64,000 nt of DNA from Chrysoperla carnea. Its lineage: Eukaryota > Arthropoda > Insecta > Neuroptera > Chrysopidae. The stretch spans positions 14,640,001 to 14,704,000 of the forward strand of contig NC_058339.1 of assembly GCF_905475395.1 (NCBI RefSeq). The letters run 5' to 3'. How positions within the stretch are numbered: the stretch's first letter is position 1; the number at the start of each line of letters is the position of its first letter. Position numbers and translations under genes: made by a program. Positions 50,401 through 60,743 of the stretch are shown in pieces. Under the pieces are notes generated by a model, which searched no databases, was not told the origin of the DNA, and saw only the letters and a program-made list of their open reading frames with translations.

Positions 50401-53400
50401 CAAATAAATATTAAACACGTAATTTTTAATTTATTGATTTTAGTAAGCTATTTGCATGTTTTTCGTCAAATCTTTGCGACTATTGAAGCTTGAATGCAAA
50501 TAATTATTATTGTAATGAAACTGAAACATATAATAATAATTGTGTCTTGTTTACAATTACGTATCGATTAATAAAATATGTATGTTTTTGAATTTATTCG
50601 TTGAGGCCGAGAGCCCATAATGAAATCATATTTCTTGAATTTTTCGAAACTTTTTGAAGGATTGTGTTAAAAATAAATTTTAGTTATTTCTGGATGTATC
50701 GTATCAAGTACATCGCCTCGGTAGCGCAGTAGGTAGCGCGTAAGTCTCATAATCTTAAGGTCGTGAGTTCGATCCTCACCCGGGGCATAATATTTTTAGC
50801 CAAAATAAAACTATATTTTTGTTGTACAATAAGTTTATGCATTATGAATTTGATGAAGCTTGAGGTTTTAGAAAGTCGAGTTTTTCGTCGAAATTATTCT
50901 CTTAAATATTTGTAAAAAGAGACCGTTGATAACTCAATTCTTAGAAAAAATTTGCAAATGTCGAAATGAATTATTTTTTACAAGCGAATCTTGCCAGTTT
51001 TTGCCGTATCGTGTTATCGAATAAAAATCGCCGAAAAACTTTATTTGAGTTTTCCAATAACCCGACACTCAATCATGGTTAAAGTAGTTTTCCAATAACC
51101 CGTCACTCAATCATGGTTAAAGTATCAATTTTCTTCACACTTGATTCACCACCACACTATTACTTTTATCAATCCTAAAAACGCGAGGCACAAAGATTTG
51201 CAGAATTTTGGTTTTTCATTTTTTATTGTTTTTCATTTTTATAGATAAACGTGATAAATTTGGAAAGTTAATGTATCCTCATTTACAACAATGTTTAGTT
51301 TCAATTTGGGGAGCTTATGCGTGGAAAACATTACCAAATTATCGAATTGAAAATAATTTCCATATTGGTAAAAATCGTTTTCGGGGACGACCATTAACTG
51401 AACACAATTTACAGGTAATATTATAGATAATAACCATACCTTAGCGCACGTATATTTTTTAGTTAGGAACGTAGGTATTATCGAATTTAATGAGCAACGG
51501 ATGTATAGAAATTAACAAAAAGCAAACTAAAATCATTTTTGTCAAAACAGATATACCCTTCAGTCCCCTTCGAGGCAGGTGATCGACATCTTAGAACCTT
51601 AGAACCTAATAAGTTGTGTCAATAAAAGCACTAATGACTTTTTTTTTGTAGGAATACATAAGTGAAACGGTATCTAAATACTTACCAAATGAATACTCAC
51701 CGTGGCAAATTGTGTTAATTCCGAATGTGGCTGGAAAAGATATGTACTACATTCTATTACGAATACATCATTTATTATTATCTGAAGAAAAGAAATTAAG
51801 AATCTCAGACTTATTAATGGTTAAACAAACTCAATTAGAAGAATATTATCCACAATTGGACGAAAAAGAAAGGTGATTTTTATAAATTTCTTAGGTATGA
51901 TGTATTTTATCCAAGTAAAGTTCGAAGAATTATTTTTTGAGAACCTGGAATTCTACTATCTCTTCCAACATCCCTACTTCTACTTTTAGAAAACCAAATG
52001 TTAGAAAACCACTCCAATTCATTCAATTCTTAATTAGATGAGGTTAGGTTGCCGTCAATAATGTACCAAATTATTAGCCCGTCAATAATGTAGCAAATGG
52101 ATTGAAAATGGTTAACTGAATTTTTCGGCCGCCATTTGGAGTTTTCACATATTTATGTTCAGATTCGAATTCAGCGACCTCAAAAGAGCCAGATTGGTAT
52201 TTTCATCCTCATTTATTTGAATTCGGGTGGTATAACAGTCGAATTTCCGAAATAGAGAGTAGGAAGCACTACAAACTAATTTCTAGAGGCAATTACGAAC
52301 AAAATGAGATGTGAAACATCAAAATCGGTTTATTATCAAAAAAATTAGTTAGTCGACCCTGATTTTATCTTTGTTTTCGTACTATTTATCACAAAGATGA
52401 CTACACATACTGCGATTTGTACGTGTACAAATTCAATTGAATTGTCTCTTTCTCGAAATCGGAGTTGATGATGCAAAATATGACATAATGTTCTTGTTTA
52501 TTATATCTAAAAAACTTAAATTATGCACAATTATAAAATATTTAAATGAAGCCCTGAATAAAAATGTCGCATCAAATAATACAATAGGTATTTCAAATGA
52601 TAATTTACTTGTTAATTGAATAATTTTTATTTTAATATTTTCAGTCAAGGTAATTCATTTCAATAATTTTTTAATAAGCAGCATTAGTAGGTAATAATTA
52701 CTATTACATTTTTGTGTTTAATAACATTTTTACAGCATTAAAATTTTTTTTAAAAACCTATTAAAATTAATAGTTCCAACATGAGTTCTTTTTTCAAAGT
52801 TTTTAAAGTTTTGTTAATTGGCTATGAAAAAAGTTTACTAATATAAGAATTGCTATTCAGACTTTTGGAACATTTCATGAAAAACGTGGCGATTATCAAA
52901 ATTTTAGATAGACCAAATTCATCGACATAGAAATTTTTCCCCATTATCCCATGTCTGAATTTGAAGCTGAATTTGTGATATACAGTCAAACCTGGGTAAG
53001 GGAGAACTGGATAAGTAAGAGTAATAGCCAGGACCCGTTATTTTAAGCTCCCAAAACCTCTATTAGCGAGAAACAGAAACCTCTGCCAGAGAGAATCGTT
53101 TTTCAAGTAATTTTGGTACCACCCTAGCAAATAAATACTGCTATGCTGAGTATATTTACGTTTCTAATTAGATCATAATTTGTTACAGATATGTCTTGGA
53201 ACCGAAAAGTCCACTATTGGATATTTTTGCACCTCCCAAAGCCATACCAACATTATACATCAAGTTAACAGATACATGTTCAAACTATTGGAATGAATAT
53301 ATATCATTACATGATCCATTAGAAAACATCGATTTATTAAAAACAACACCAACACTGTATCAATTCTATTCGAGATGTGTTATTGCATTTGTTACAATAA

Positions 53401-55419
53401 TACGTGAATATATTAAAGATTACAGTTCGATCAACAATAACTTACAGTCACGTTTGAAATATTTATGGACATTAATAAAACGTGAAACACAACGACGACA
53501 GATCTCAATAAATTTATTTATCGATTCTATTTTACATACACTCAATCCAAAAACATTATTTATCAGTTATATTGCATTTGTTTGGCGTGTTTTGATAATG
53601 TTCACATTAAAAATGCCAATATTAATATATTACGAAGTTGCTGCATTTGTTGAATGTATTGCGTTCAAATATTGCGTACATACCAATACAATTATTGCAA
53701 TGCTATTCAATTATATTCCGATATTATATAATGCATTTAAAGAAGTTATTTATTGCGCATCGGTGATAATAAGTGCACCCAAAATAATTATTAAGGAAAT
53801 CTTGTTAAATAAATTTTATGCACCTCCACAGACAATTAAATCTTCTGGTCGTAAAGTCATAGCATGGTAAATCAATAGAAGATAGTTTACTCATTTACGT
53901 GATTTTTACTTCAAGTTTGTATTTTGGAGTGTAACATGAAAAAAAAACTTAAAAGTAATTAAATTCTGGCCGACTAGCAAGCGCTAAATAAAAACAAGTG
54001 AACTCCCCACAAATTTTTTCGGGTACGGAACCCTAAACTAGCACTTGAAACATATCTAAAAACACTCTGCATTAAATTACCTTTTTCCTTAAAGCCTTTT
54101 CCAAACTGAGCCATTTTTTTAGTTTTTTCGGGTATGAAATCCTAAAGTTGCACTTGAAACATAGCCAAGACCACTCTCCATTAAATTACCTTTCAAACGA
54201 AACAAAAAAATCATAGACAGACAAACACATTGCGGTCAAACTTATAACACCCCTTTTTTTAGTTCGATTTAAATTAAACCAACGAAAGAACAGGAATTGA
54301 CCCGAAAATTTCCGAAGTTAATATTTTTTAATTACACATTTACTCTCGTAATGAGAGAAATTGTCAGCTTCAAAAAGCTATTTCAGTGCTACAAGTAAAA
54401 ACTAAAATTAAATCCGCTAGATGGCAACACTAGGGGGGGGGTACAAATATATCCTGCCATCTAGAGGATCTTTTTTAATCATCTCAGGTAAAAGGCTAAT
54501 TTGGTTACTCCAAGTTTTGTTCCAATCAAAATATATACTTTAAGATTAAAACCACGTTCTATTCAACATATTTTCAAAATACGTATGGACAGGTATATCT
54601 AAATTAATAACTAATTTTCTTACTTTAGGACTGAAAAATTGGATCGACAAATCATTCGTACAATAGCAAAAACAATGAACGTTACTGATACTGAAGTGAT
54701 ATTAAGTGTGATTGGTGCTGCCATCACACAATTTTATGGTGAACATTTAACTAAAATACCAGACAGTATACCGATAACAGCACGAAACATCAATAATACA
54801 TATTTATACGCAAATAATTTTAATTCAAAACCAAATCGTAAAAATGTGGGTGGTGTTGTTTGCTTAAATTTACCATTGATTGCTAATCAACGTAAATTAG
54901 ATAAATTACAATGGTATGATTATGTTAATTTAATTCATGCGGATTTAACGCACGCACGTTCAACACAACAAAGTTTATTTGCGTTATCCAAGCTACAAAC
55001 CAATTGTGGTATATTTACAAAATGTTTTCCGTCAATTGTTATTAAACTTGTGTTAAATTATTTATCAAGTATATATACAATTGCTGTTACGGAAATGACT
55101 TCGGATATTATTGAGAAACGATATAAAACTACAACATGGGGATCAGAAATTGATAATATTATCTATTGGAGGCCACCACAGTCGAATATAAGTATGTATT
55201 TAAGAGAGCCTCAGTACTCTAATCTAATTATTATTAGATAAAGGTTTGTTAATCTTAATTTTGATGTTTACAGGCTTATCATTATGTGTCAGCTACTATG
55301 CAGATAGTGTTACGTTAGCTGTAATGTCCGACTTTTTATTGTCACCATCGCATATAACATTAAGAAAAGAATTAAGTTATTCATTCAAACAATTAACTGA
55401 AGAATTAAACTTATCTTAA
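47425..55419 (+). CDS. WS/DGAT-family (WSD-type) O-acyltransferase, 7 exons
   Basis: Seven exons splice to 687 residues: 47425-47509, 49873-50073, 51245-51414, 51652-51872, 53189-53866, 54629-55191 and 55274-55419 (stop TAA). All introns are GT/AG and all six junction phases keep one open frame. The family makes wax esters or triacylglycerol from acyl-CoA at ER membranes. Exon 1 is a hydrophobic N-terminal anchor (about residues 7-27). Exon 4 has the active-site position RIHHLLLSEE (H191, H192), where family members normally read HHxxxDG. Exon 6 starts with the conserved helix NVTDTEVILSVIGAAI and then NVGGVVCLNLPL (524-535). Exon 7 has the C-terminal core LSLCVSYYADSVTLAVMSD. Exon 5 carries a long hydrophobic stretch (about 349-428) that suggests extra membrane segments. 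The start ATG follows GTG in a weak context, but no upstream exon was seen. Intron 1 holds a MITE and intron 2 a tRNA. The loss of DG leaves catalysis uncertain. The family call rests on motifs, not on a search. Confidence 0.85.
48652..48934. mobile_element. MITE with 32-base inverted ends, in intron 1
   Basis: The ends (48652-48683 and 48903-48934) start AAGCGTG, share CTGAGGTAATTGCTTAGG, and match at 30 of 32 positions. No clear target duplication or transposase was seen, so the superfamily is open. It lies inside intron 1 of the acyltransferase gene. Confidence 0.75.
49789..49832 (+). pseudogene. tRNA-Met 3'-half fragment
   Basis: From GTCTCAT (anticodon loop) through CTCGATCCTCAC to GGGCA, this aligns with the second half of the intact tRNA-Met at 50715-50787, with scattered mismatches. 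The D arm and 5' acceptor strand are absent. The T-stem 5' strand is damaged (GCGAA instead of GTGAG), so no functional cloverleaf is possible. It lies at the end of intron 1 of the acyltransferase gene, 40 bases before exon 2. Confidence 0.7.
50715..50787 (+). tRNA. tRNA-Met (CAU), elongator
   Basis: A 73-nt cloverleaf. The acceptor GCCTCGG pairs with CCGGGGC with one G-T wobble, followed by discriminator A at 50787. The D arm is GCGC/GCGC. The anticodon stem TAAGT/TCTTA encloses loop CTCATAA with CAT at 50748-50750. The T arm is GTGAG-TTCGATC-CTCAC. The A box TAGCGCAGTAGG and B box GTTCGATCC are intact, there is no intron and no encoded CCA. Overall it matches the eukaryotic elongator tRNA-Met pattern. 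It sits in intron 2 of the acyltransferase gene, on the same strand, and should be transcribed by RNA polymerase III from its own boxes. A TTTTT run at 50793-50797 can serve as terminator. Confidence 0.95.
51048..51123 (+). repeat. 38-bp tandem duplication in intron 2
   Basis: AGTTTTCCAATAACCCG and CACTCAATCATGGTTAA occur twice, 38 bases apart, with one base change. It lies between the tRNA-Met and exon 3 of the acyltransferase gene. Confidence 0.9.
52983..53105 (+). mobile_element. possible pogo/Tigger-like end fragment
   Basis: TACAGTCAAACCTGGGTAAG with later AACCTCTATTAGCGAG fits the TA-CAGT-AACCT style of pogo-like ends. No opposite end was found. It lies in intron 4, less than 100 bases before exon 5. 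Confidence 0.3.
53995..54262 (+). repeat. dispersed repeat G, two partial copies in intron 5
   Basis: TTCGGGTACGGAACCCTAAA with GCACTTGAAACATAT, then a second shorter unit from about 54115, ending AAACTTATAACACCCC. Lies in intron 5 of the acyltransferase gene. Confidence 0.65.
54418..54468. repeat. short inverted pair CTAGATGGCA
   Basis: CTAGATGGCA and TGCCATCTAG face each other across about 30 bases with a G-run, in intron 5 of the acyltransferase gene. It could be a very small MITE. Confidence 0.4.
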
Positions 55420-55735
55420 TTATCTCATTTACGTTAATACAGATTAAAAATACAATTATTTGATAAATCAACCCAATGATCAGAATTTATAGTGGGCAGT
55501 TTGCGGATATTTACATCACTTATAATAAGTGACTCAAAATTATATTTTGTTTGGTTCTGCAGTGAGCAATAAGCATTTAGCAGTAAGTCTGTTAATATGA
55601 CTGCAATTATGTATTATGGTAAGATTCAAAACTCTTTCTCTATAATACATTAAATATTTGCTGTAGAGAAATTTTTATATCAAATGATTTTATTTACAAT
55701 GTGTATATTTAAAATTATATTTTATAATTTATTTA

Positions 55736-55741
55736 AATAAA
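55736..55741 (+). terminator. candidate polyadenylation signal of the acyltransferase gene
   Basis: The first clear AATAAA lies about 320 bases after the stop codon at 55419, in an AT-rich 3' region. In such base composition the hexamer is common by chance, so this is only a candidate. Confidence 0.3.
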
Positions 55742-55847
55742 TTTATACCAAATTTATATATTTCTCAGATTATTTTGTTGTAAAAAAAACAATTTTATTA
55801 ATAAATTAAATTATTATAATACCTTATACATTATTTTTATAGCCTGT

Positions 55848-56070
55848 TTTTTCCTGTCCACGCGATATCTTCCTTATTCCTTTATCAAATTCTATGATTT
55901 ACGCCTTATTTTCAAGCTTATCGTGCTGGCTAATGATTAAAAATAGAATCACGGAGTAAAAATGTACCACTTAGGAAAAAAGAGGCTAAAGAAATAATGT
56001 TAGGATTTAATTTATTAATATTTAGGTTACTTAGGTAATTTGTATACCATATCTGTAATAAAATTGCCTA
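55848..56070 (+). repeat. dispersed repeat M, copy 2
   Basis: Contains TTCCTTATTCCTTTATCAAA and TAATTTGTATACCATATCTG in the same order as 44050-44215, with extra sequence between. It lies about 430 bases after the acyltransferase stop. The 90-codon frame at 56040-56312 overlaps it and is not convincing. Confidence 0.5.
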
Positions 56071-57249
56071 TAAATCAAAAAAGTAAATTTTATATCACTA
56101 TTTATAATATTATTTCTCTAGTTTGTATTTTGAATGAACCTTTCTATTACTTTTTTCTAAGAACTTTCGCTACGCCTTTCCAAGTACTACATGGAAAATC
56201 GAGATATATTTTCAATCCAATTAAATTTTGTTTACCTTTCAAAGAAAAATATAAGTCTTTATTTTTCTTTATAGACTACTCTTTACACGTGCCTGTTATG
56301 ATACTTACCTAAAAAAACTAATTGAATAAAGAAATTCACAGAACTGTATTCTGAGTTCTGACGCATTTAACATTGTGTAATATACAAGCACGTTATGCTG
56401 TCACAGAAACATGTTATTCCAACATACGTCATCTATACAATGAATATAAAATGTTCACTATAAGGTAAAGTTCACTTGAGTTCCATCTGTTGTGAAAGTA
56501 ACATATAATTTTGTTTGTTTACATTTATGTTTTTAAAAGAAATTTTTACTACAAAATCGAAAATTTTTACTACAAAATCAAGTGTATTATGTTTACAATT
56601 ATAAAAATAGGGAAAAAATATTAATAAATAATAATATTTTTCACGTAAGGTGAATAAACGCACGGGGTTTTTACACTTGCCGGTATCCAATTATTGATTT
56701 TCATTTTTACAACTTATACTTATTTTGAAATAAGGATTCATGATTGGTGAGTAGTAGTATTTAAATTTTTTTTAGATGTAAATATGTGATAATAAATATT
56801 TTATTTCTATTTAATATGTTATTATTTTAGTAAATGTTTTAATTAATTTTTTTTATAATTATTTTATAGATATGCACAAGACTATTTGTTGTACTGTTCA
56901 CAAAACGAATAATAATTGTTTGTAATTTTTTTTTTTGTATGTTTTTCAGAATCTTTTTTCGGTGTAATAAATTTTTCAAATTAATAAAATAATTATTTTA
57001 AAAATAAATTGAAATATTTATTTATTTATGTATTTTTGTTTTATTTATTAATTTTTTTAGGCTATACACATAAGGGTCCATAAATATAGGTATACAGTAT
57101 AAAATTAATGTAGTAGGTTATTAGTTTTAGTTTCATAAATTCATTTATATAAAATTATAAAAAATATAATATCATGATTCAAAAACTGCAATAATGGAAA
57201 TGGTAATATGTTTCAACAGAACAATTTTTCTGCTTTTTACTCTAATACA

Positions 57250-57866
57250 CAGGGGCGTCGCCAGCCAATAGGCCAGAGAGGGGCAAACTGAAAGATACAT
57301 AATAAGAATTATAAGAAAGAAAATTTTAAATAATCGTTTTGCTTAAAAAAAAGGCAAAACATAATTTTTCCGCTTTTTTTACGCATGTGTCTTCATTTGA
57401 CAGATTTTAAGATTATGCATTTTGCTTAATTGAAGTAATGATTCTTTGGAATTTAGATAAAGCAATCGTAATAATTTTTTGAGAAAGATTACATTTATTT
57501 ACAAATATTTCTTCATTATCTTATGTAAAACGACCTTCGATTACAGTGACGGACGAACCGACTGTTTTTACTACAAAACACTCTAAAACTATCATTATTA
57601 CATCTATTAATACTTTTACACTGGCTTTTAGGTCACGAACATCTTTTTACCGTAGCATTTGAGTATATATGAAAGGTGAAGGGCGTTTTATTTCATATGA
57701 GAGTTTTGAAAGTTTTAAAATTAGACCTATTTTACAATTAATTTAGCTGAAATGCAATTTGATCAATGAAAATGAAAGTTCGAAATGGAATTTTGATTTC
57801 AGTCGAATTTACAATTCAAGGGAGGCAGGCAGCTGCCCTAACCTGCTCACCTTGGTTACGCCCATG
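57250..57866. mobile_element. hAT-like non-autonomous element
   Basis: Exact 8-base duplication CTAATACA at 57242-57249 and 57867-57874. The imperfect inverted ends are CAGGGGCGTCGCCAG and, inverted, CATGGGCGTAACCAA. At 617 bases with no transposase frame it must depend on an autonomous relative. Confidence 0.82.
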
Positions 57867-58800
57867 CTAATACATTTTATAACTGTATACCTACATGATT
57901 TACTACACTAAATGACACAGAAAATGAAATAAAAACTTGTTTGAACATGATTTTTTATTGCATTCCCTTGAGCACGCCTTTTTATACAGATTATTTATTT
58001 AAACAATAAATAATAGTTTTTCATTCATTCTTTTCAATTAATTTTATTTTCACAAGCACACTATTGTCACATAAATGTAATTCTGAATTCAGTATATTAT
58101 AAATTTTTCATTTGGAGTTAATTCACTTTCAATGTCTTTCAATATAAGTTCAAGGTTGAATGAGCAGGGCCTAGAGAGAGTTTTAAGCAGTTCTGCCCAA
58201 TCATTATCAGAATCTATAGATTTCTGGTCATAATATTTTGTTTTGTGGCATAATATATATGATGTTAAGAGACTCTTTCTAGCGTTTTTAATAAAAACGC
58301 ACACCTTCGCTTGGAGAGCATCCATAAATTACGCCACACTTTAAGAAGAGAGAACGAGTCTAAGAAATATGACATTGTATGACAAGGTGCATTGCATCAG
58401 GGGCCCGGAATTTACCAAGGCCCTTGTCCACCTAGCTACGTCACTGCTTCACATGTCAATTGGTGTAGTTCATTGAGGTTGATTCTCAACCCGCTTGTCA
58501 GTCACTAATATCAATTAATACTGTAGGCCCGGGTTTTAGCAATAGAAAAGGTTTTTGGGTGCTATAATTTTCCATGAAATCAACTCTTGTCGATTTGCGT
58601 TGCTAGCGAAAACTTAATTCTGATTCAATAATATGGAAGAGTGTGTACCTTGGATAGAGACATTTTATGTTTTTAAGCAAATTTTTGATTCAGAGTTTAA
58701 TATTAAACTGTTTTTTTGAACTCAACCAATATAAGAACATTCTTTATAAGGAGCAATATTTCTAAAAGAAACTTTTTAAATCTTTGAACCAAAATTGTTA

Positions 58801-58941
58801 TACCATGTATATATGAAATATACATAGTATTATAAGTTTAGTCCCAAGTTTGTAACGCCTAAAAATATTGATGCTACAAAAAAAAAATTGGTATAGGTGT
58901 TCATAAAATCACCTAATTAATCCATTTCCGGTTGTCCGTCC

Positions 58942-58973
<32 letters not shown>

Positions 58974-59470
58974 GTCCGTCTGTGGTCACGATTACTCAAA
59001 AACGAAAAGAGATATCAAGCTGAAATTTTTACAGCGTGCTTAGGACGTAAAAAGTGAGGTCAAGTTCGTAAATGAGCAACATGGGTCAATTGGGTCATGG
59101 GTCCGTAGTACCCATCTTGTAAACCGTTAGAGATAGAATAAAAGTTTAAATGTAAAAAATGTTCCTTACAAAAAAATAAACAACTTTTGTTTGAAACATT
59201 TTTTTGTAAACATCACTGTTTACCCACGAGGGCGTTAATTAGGTACAAATTTTATAGTATGTATTAATATCAAAGTGAGTATCTTTTGTTATTTACGTGA
59301 CGTCAAAAAAACAAACGAGTGCGCATCAACACTTGCGCATTATATGAGAATATCAGTTAAATATGTCAGATATGTATGTATGTGAAATGTGACAGAGTTA
59401 TCAACACTGCCTATACATGGTATTTCAACAATTAACTCAGTCAATTGTTTGTTTTCACTTGTTTAATAAT
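58801..59470 (+). repeat. dispersed repeat B, full-length copy with (CCGT)n
   Basis: Most complete copy of family B. It holds a (TCCG)n/(GGCCGTCC)n run at 58936-58981 and the end ATTTCAACAATTAACTCAGT. Copies elsewhere carry shorter CTGT/CAGA runs at the same site. Confidence 0.75.
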
Positions 59471-59649
59471 TATTTTAGTTCACAAATTGTATGCAAATTT
59501 GTTTTTGTTTTTTCCATGTTTTGAATAATAATAAAATTATTGTTATGTCTTCCGTATGCAAATTTTTATTATTATTAATCTTAATATGAAATATTTATAC
59601 ATAAGAAGAGACTCCATTGCCGCTAAAAAAAGTGGTGTGATTAAATCGA

Positions 59650-60460
59650 AACATTTTTTTTTTTGCTTCGGAATTTGATAAAACGTAGTTTATAGGGTAA
59701 TTTTGACCCAGAAAATTCAAAAATTTAACATTTTTAACAATTCATTTAACGATTGGACGAATAGTTTCTGAGATAAACGATATCTCGGATTTATTTTCGA
59801 TGATTTCTCGAAAACTATTCGCCTAATCGTTAAATAAACCCGATTTTGTGTTTTATGGGTCAAATTTACCTTATAAAATGAGTTTTACCAAATTCGGAAA
59901 CAAACAAGTTTTTTCAAATTTTTGGAAAATTTTTTTAAGGGTACCCGTTTGAAAAAATCGAGAAATTCGAAAAATTTTTTTTGCTTCGGAATTTAATAAA
60001 ACATAGGTTATTGGGTAATTTTGACCCAGAAAATTCAAAAATCGTATTCATTTAATGATTGGGCGAATAGTTTCTGAGATAAACGATATCTCGGATTGAT
60101 TTTTTATGATTTCTTGAAAAGTATTCGCCTAATCGTTAAATAAACCCGATTTTTGTGTTTTGTGGGTCAAATTTACCTTATAAACTGAGTTGTACCAAAT
60201 TCCAAAATAAAAAAGTTTTTTCGAATTTTTGGAATTTTTTTAAAGGGTACCCCTTTGAAAATATCGAGAAAATCGAAACATTTTTTTTTTGCTTCAGAAT
60301 TGGATAACACGCAGTTTAAAGGGTAATTTTGACCCAGAAAATTCAAAAATCGGGTTAATTTAACGATTGGGCGAGTTGTTTCTGAAATAAGCGATATCTC
60401 CGATTGATTTTTGATGATTTCTCGAAAACTATTCTCCTAATCGTTAAATAAATGATTCTG
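59650..60460. repeat. satellite-like block D2, about 310-bp unit
   Basis: The marker TTGCTTCGGAATTGATAA-type segment recurs with GCTTC at 59665, 59983 and 60291 (spacings 318 and 308), giving nearly three units. Each carries GGGTAATTTTGACCCAGAAA and an inverted ATATCTCGG/ATTTCTCGAAAAC pair. Base pattern and palindromes relate it to block D1. Confidence 0.75.
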
Positions 60461-60673
60461 GTGGGAGGAGGGCTAGGATAGACATATTGGGCTACAAATG
60501 AAGTCATTTAAACTATAGAACTCTTTATAGTAATTATTTCCGACAAATTTTTTTGGCGTTGCCCACCAGTAGGTGACGGTAATGAAATCACTTCCACTTT
60601 TGTAAATAGCGGTGAAAAAAATTATTCGTGTTATTATAATAGTGTCATTATCAGTGATGAATATCATGTAAAT

Positions 60674-60743
60674 ATTATGATAACATTTAGTCTAACAGCT
60701 ATGGCTACATTATGATAACATTTAGTCTAACAGCTATAGTTAC
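60674..60743 (+). repeat. 35-bp tandem duplication
   Basis: ATTATGATAACATTTAGTCT plus AACAGCTAT is repeated after 35 bases with two changes near the end of the unit. Confidence 0.9.

Noticed and set aside
56040..56312. 90-codon frame after the acyltransferase gene
   Set aside because: Overlaps dispersed repeat M and has no recognised motif or supporting splice sites.
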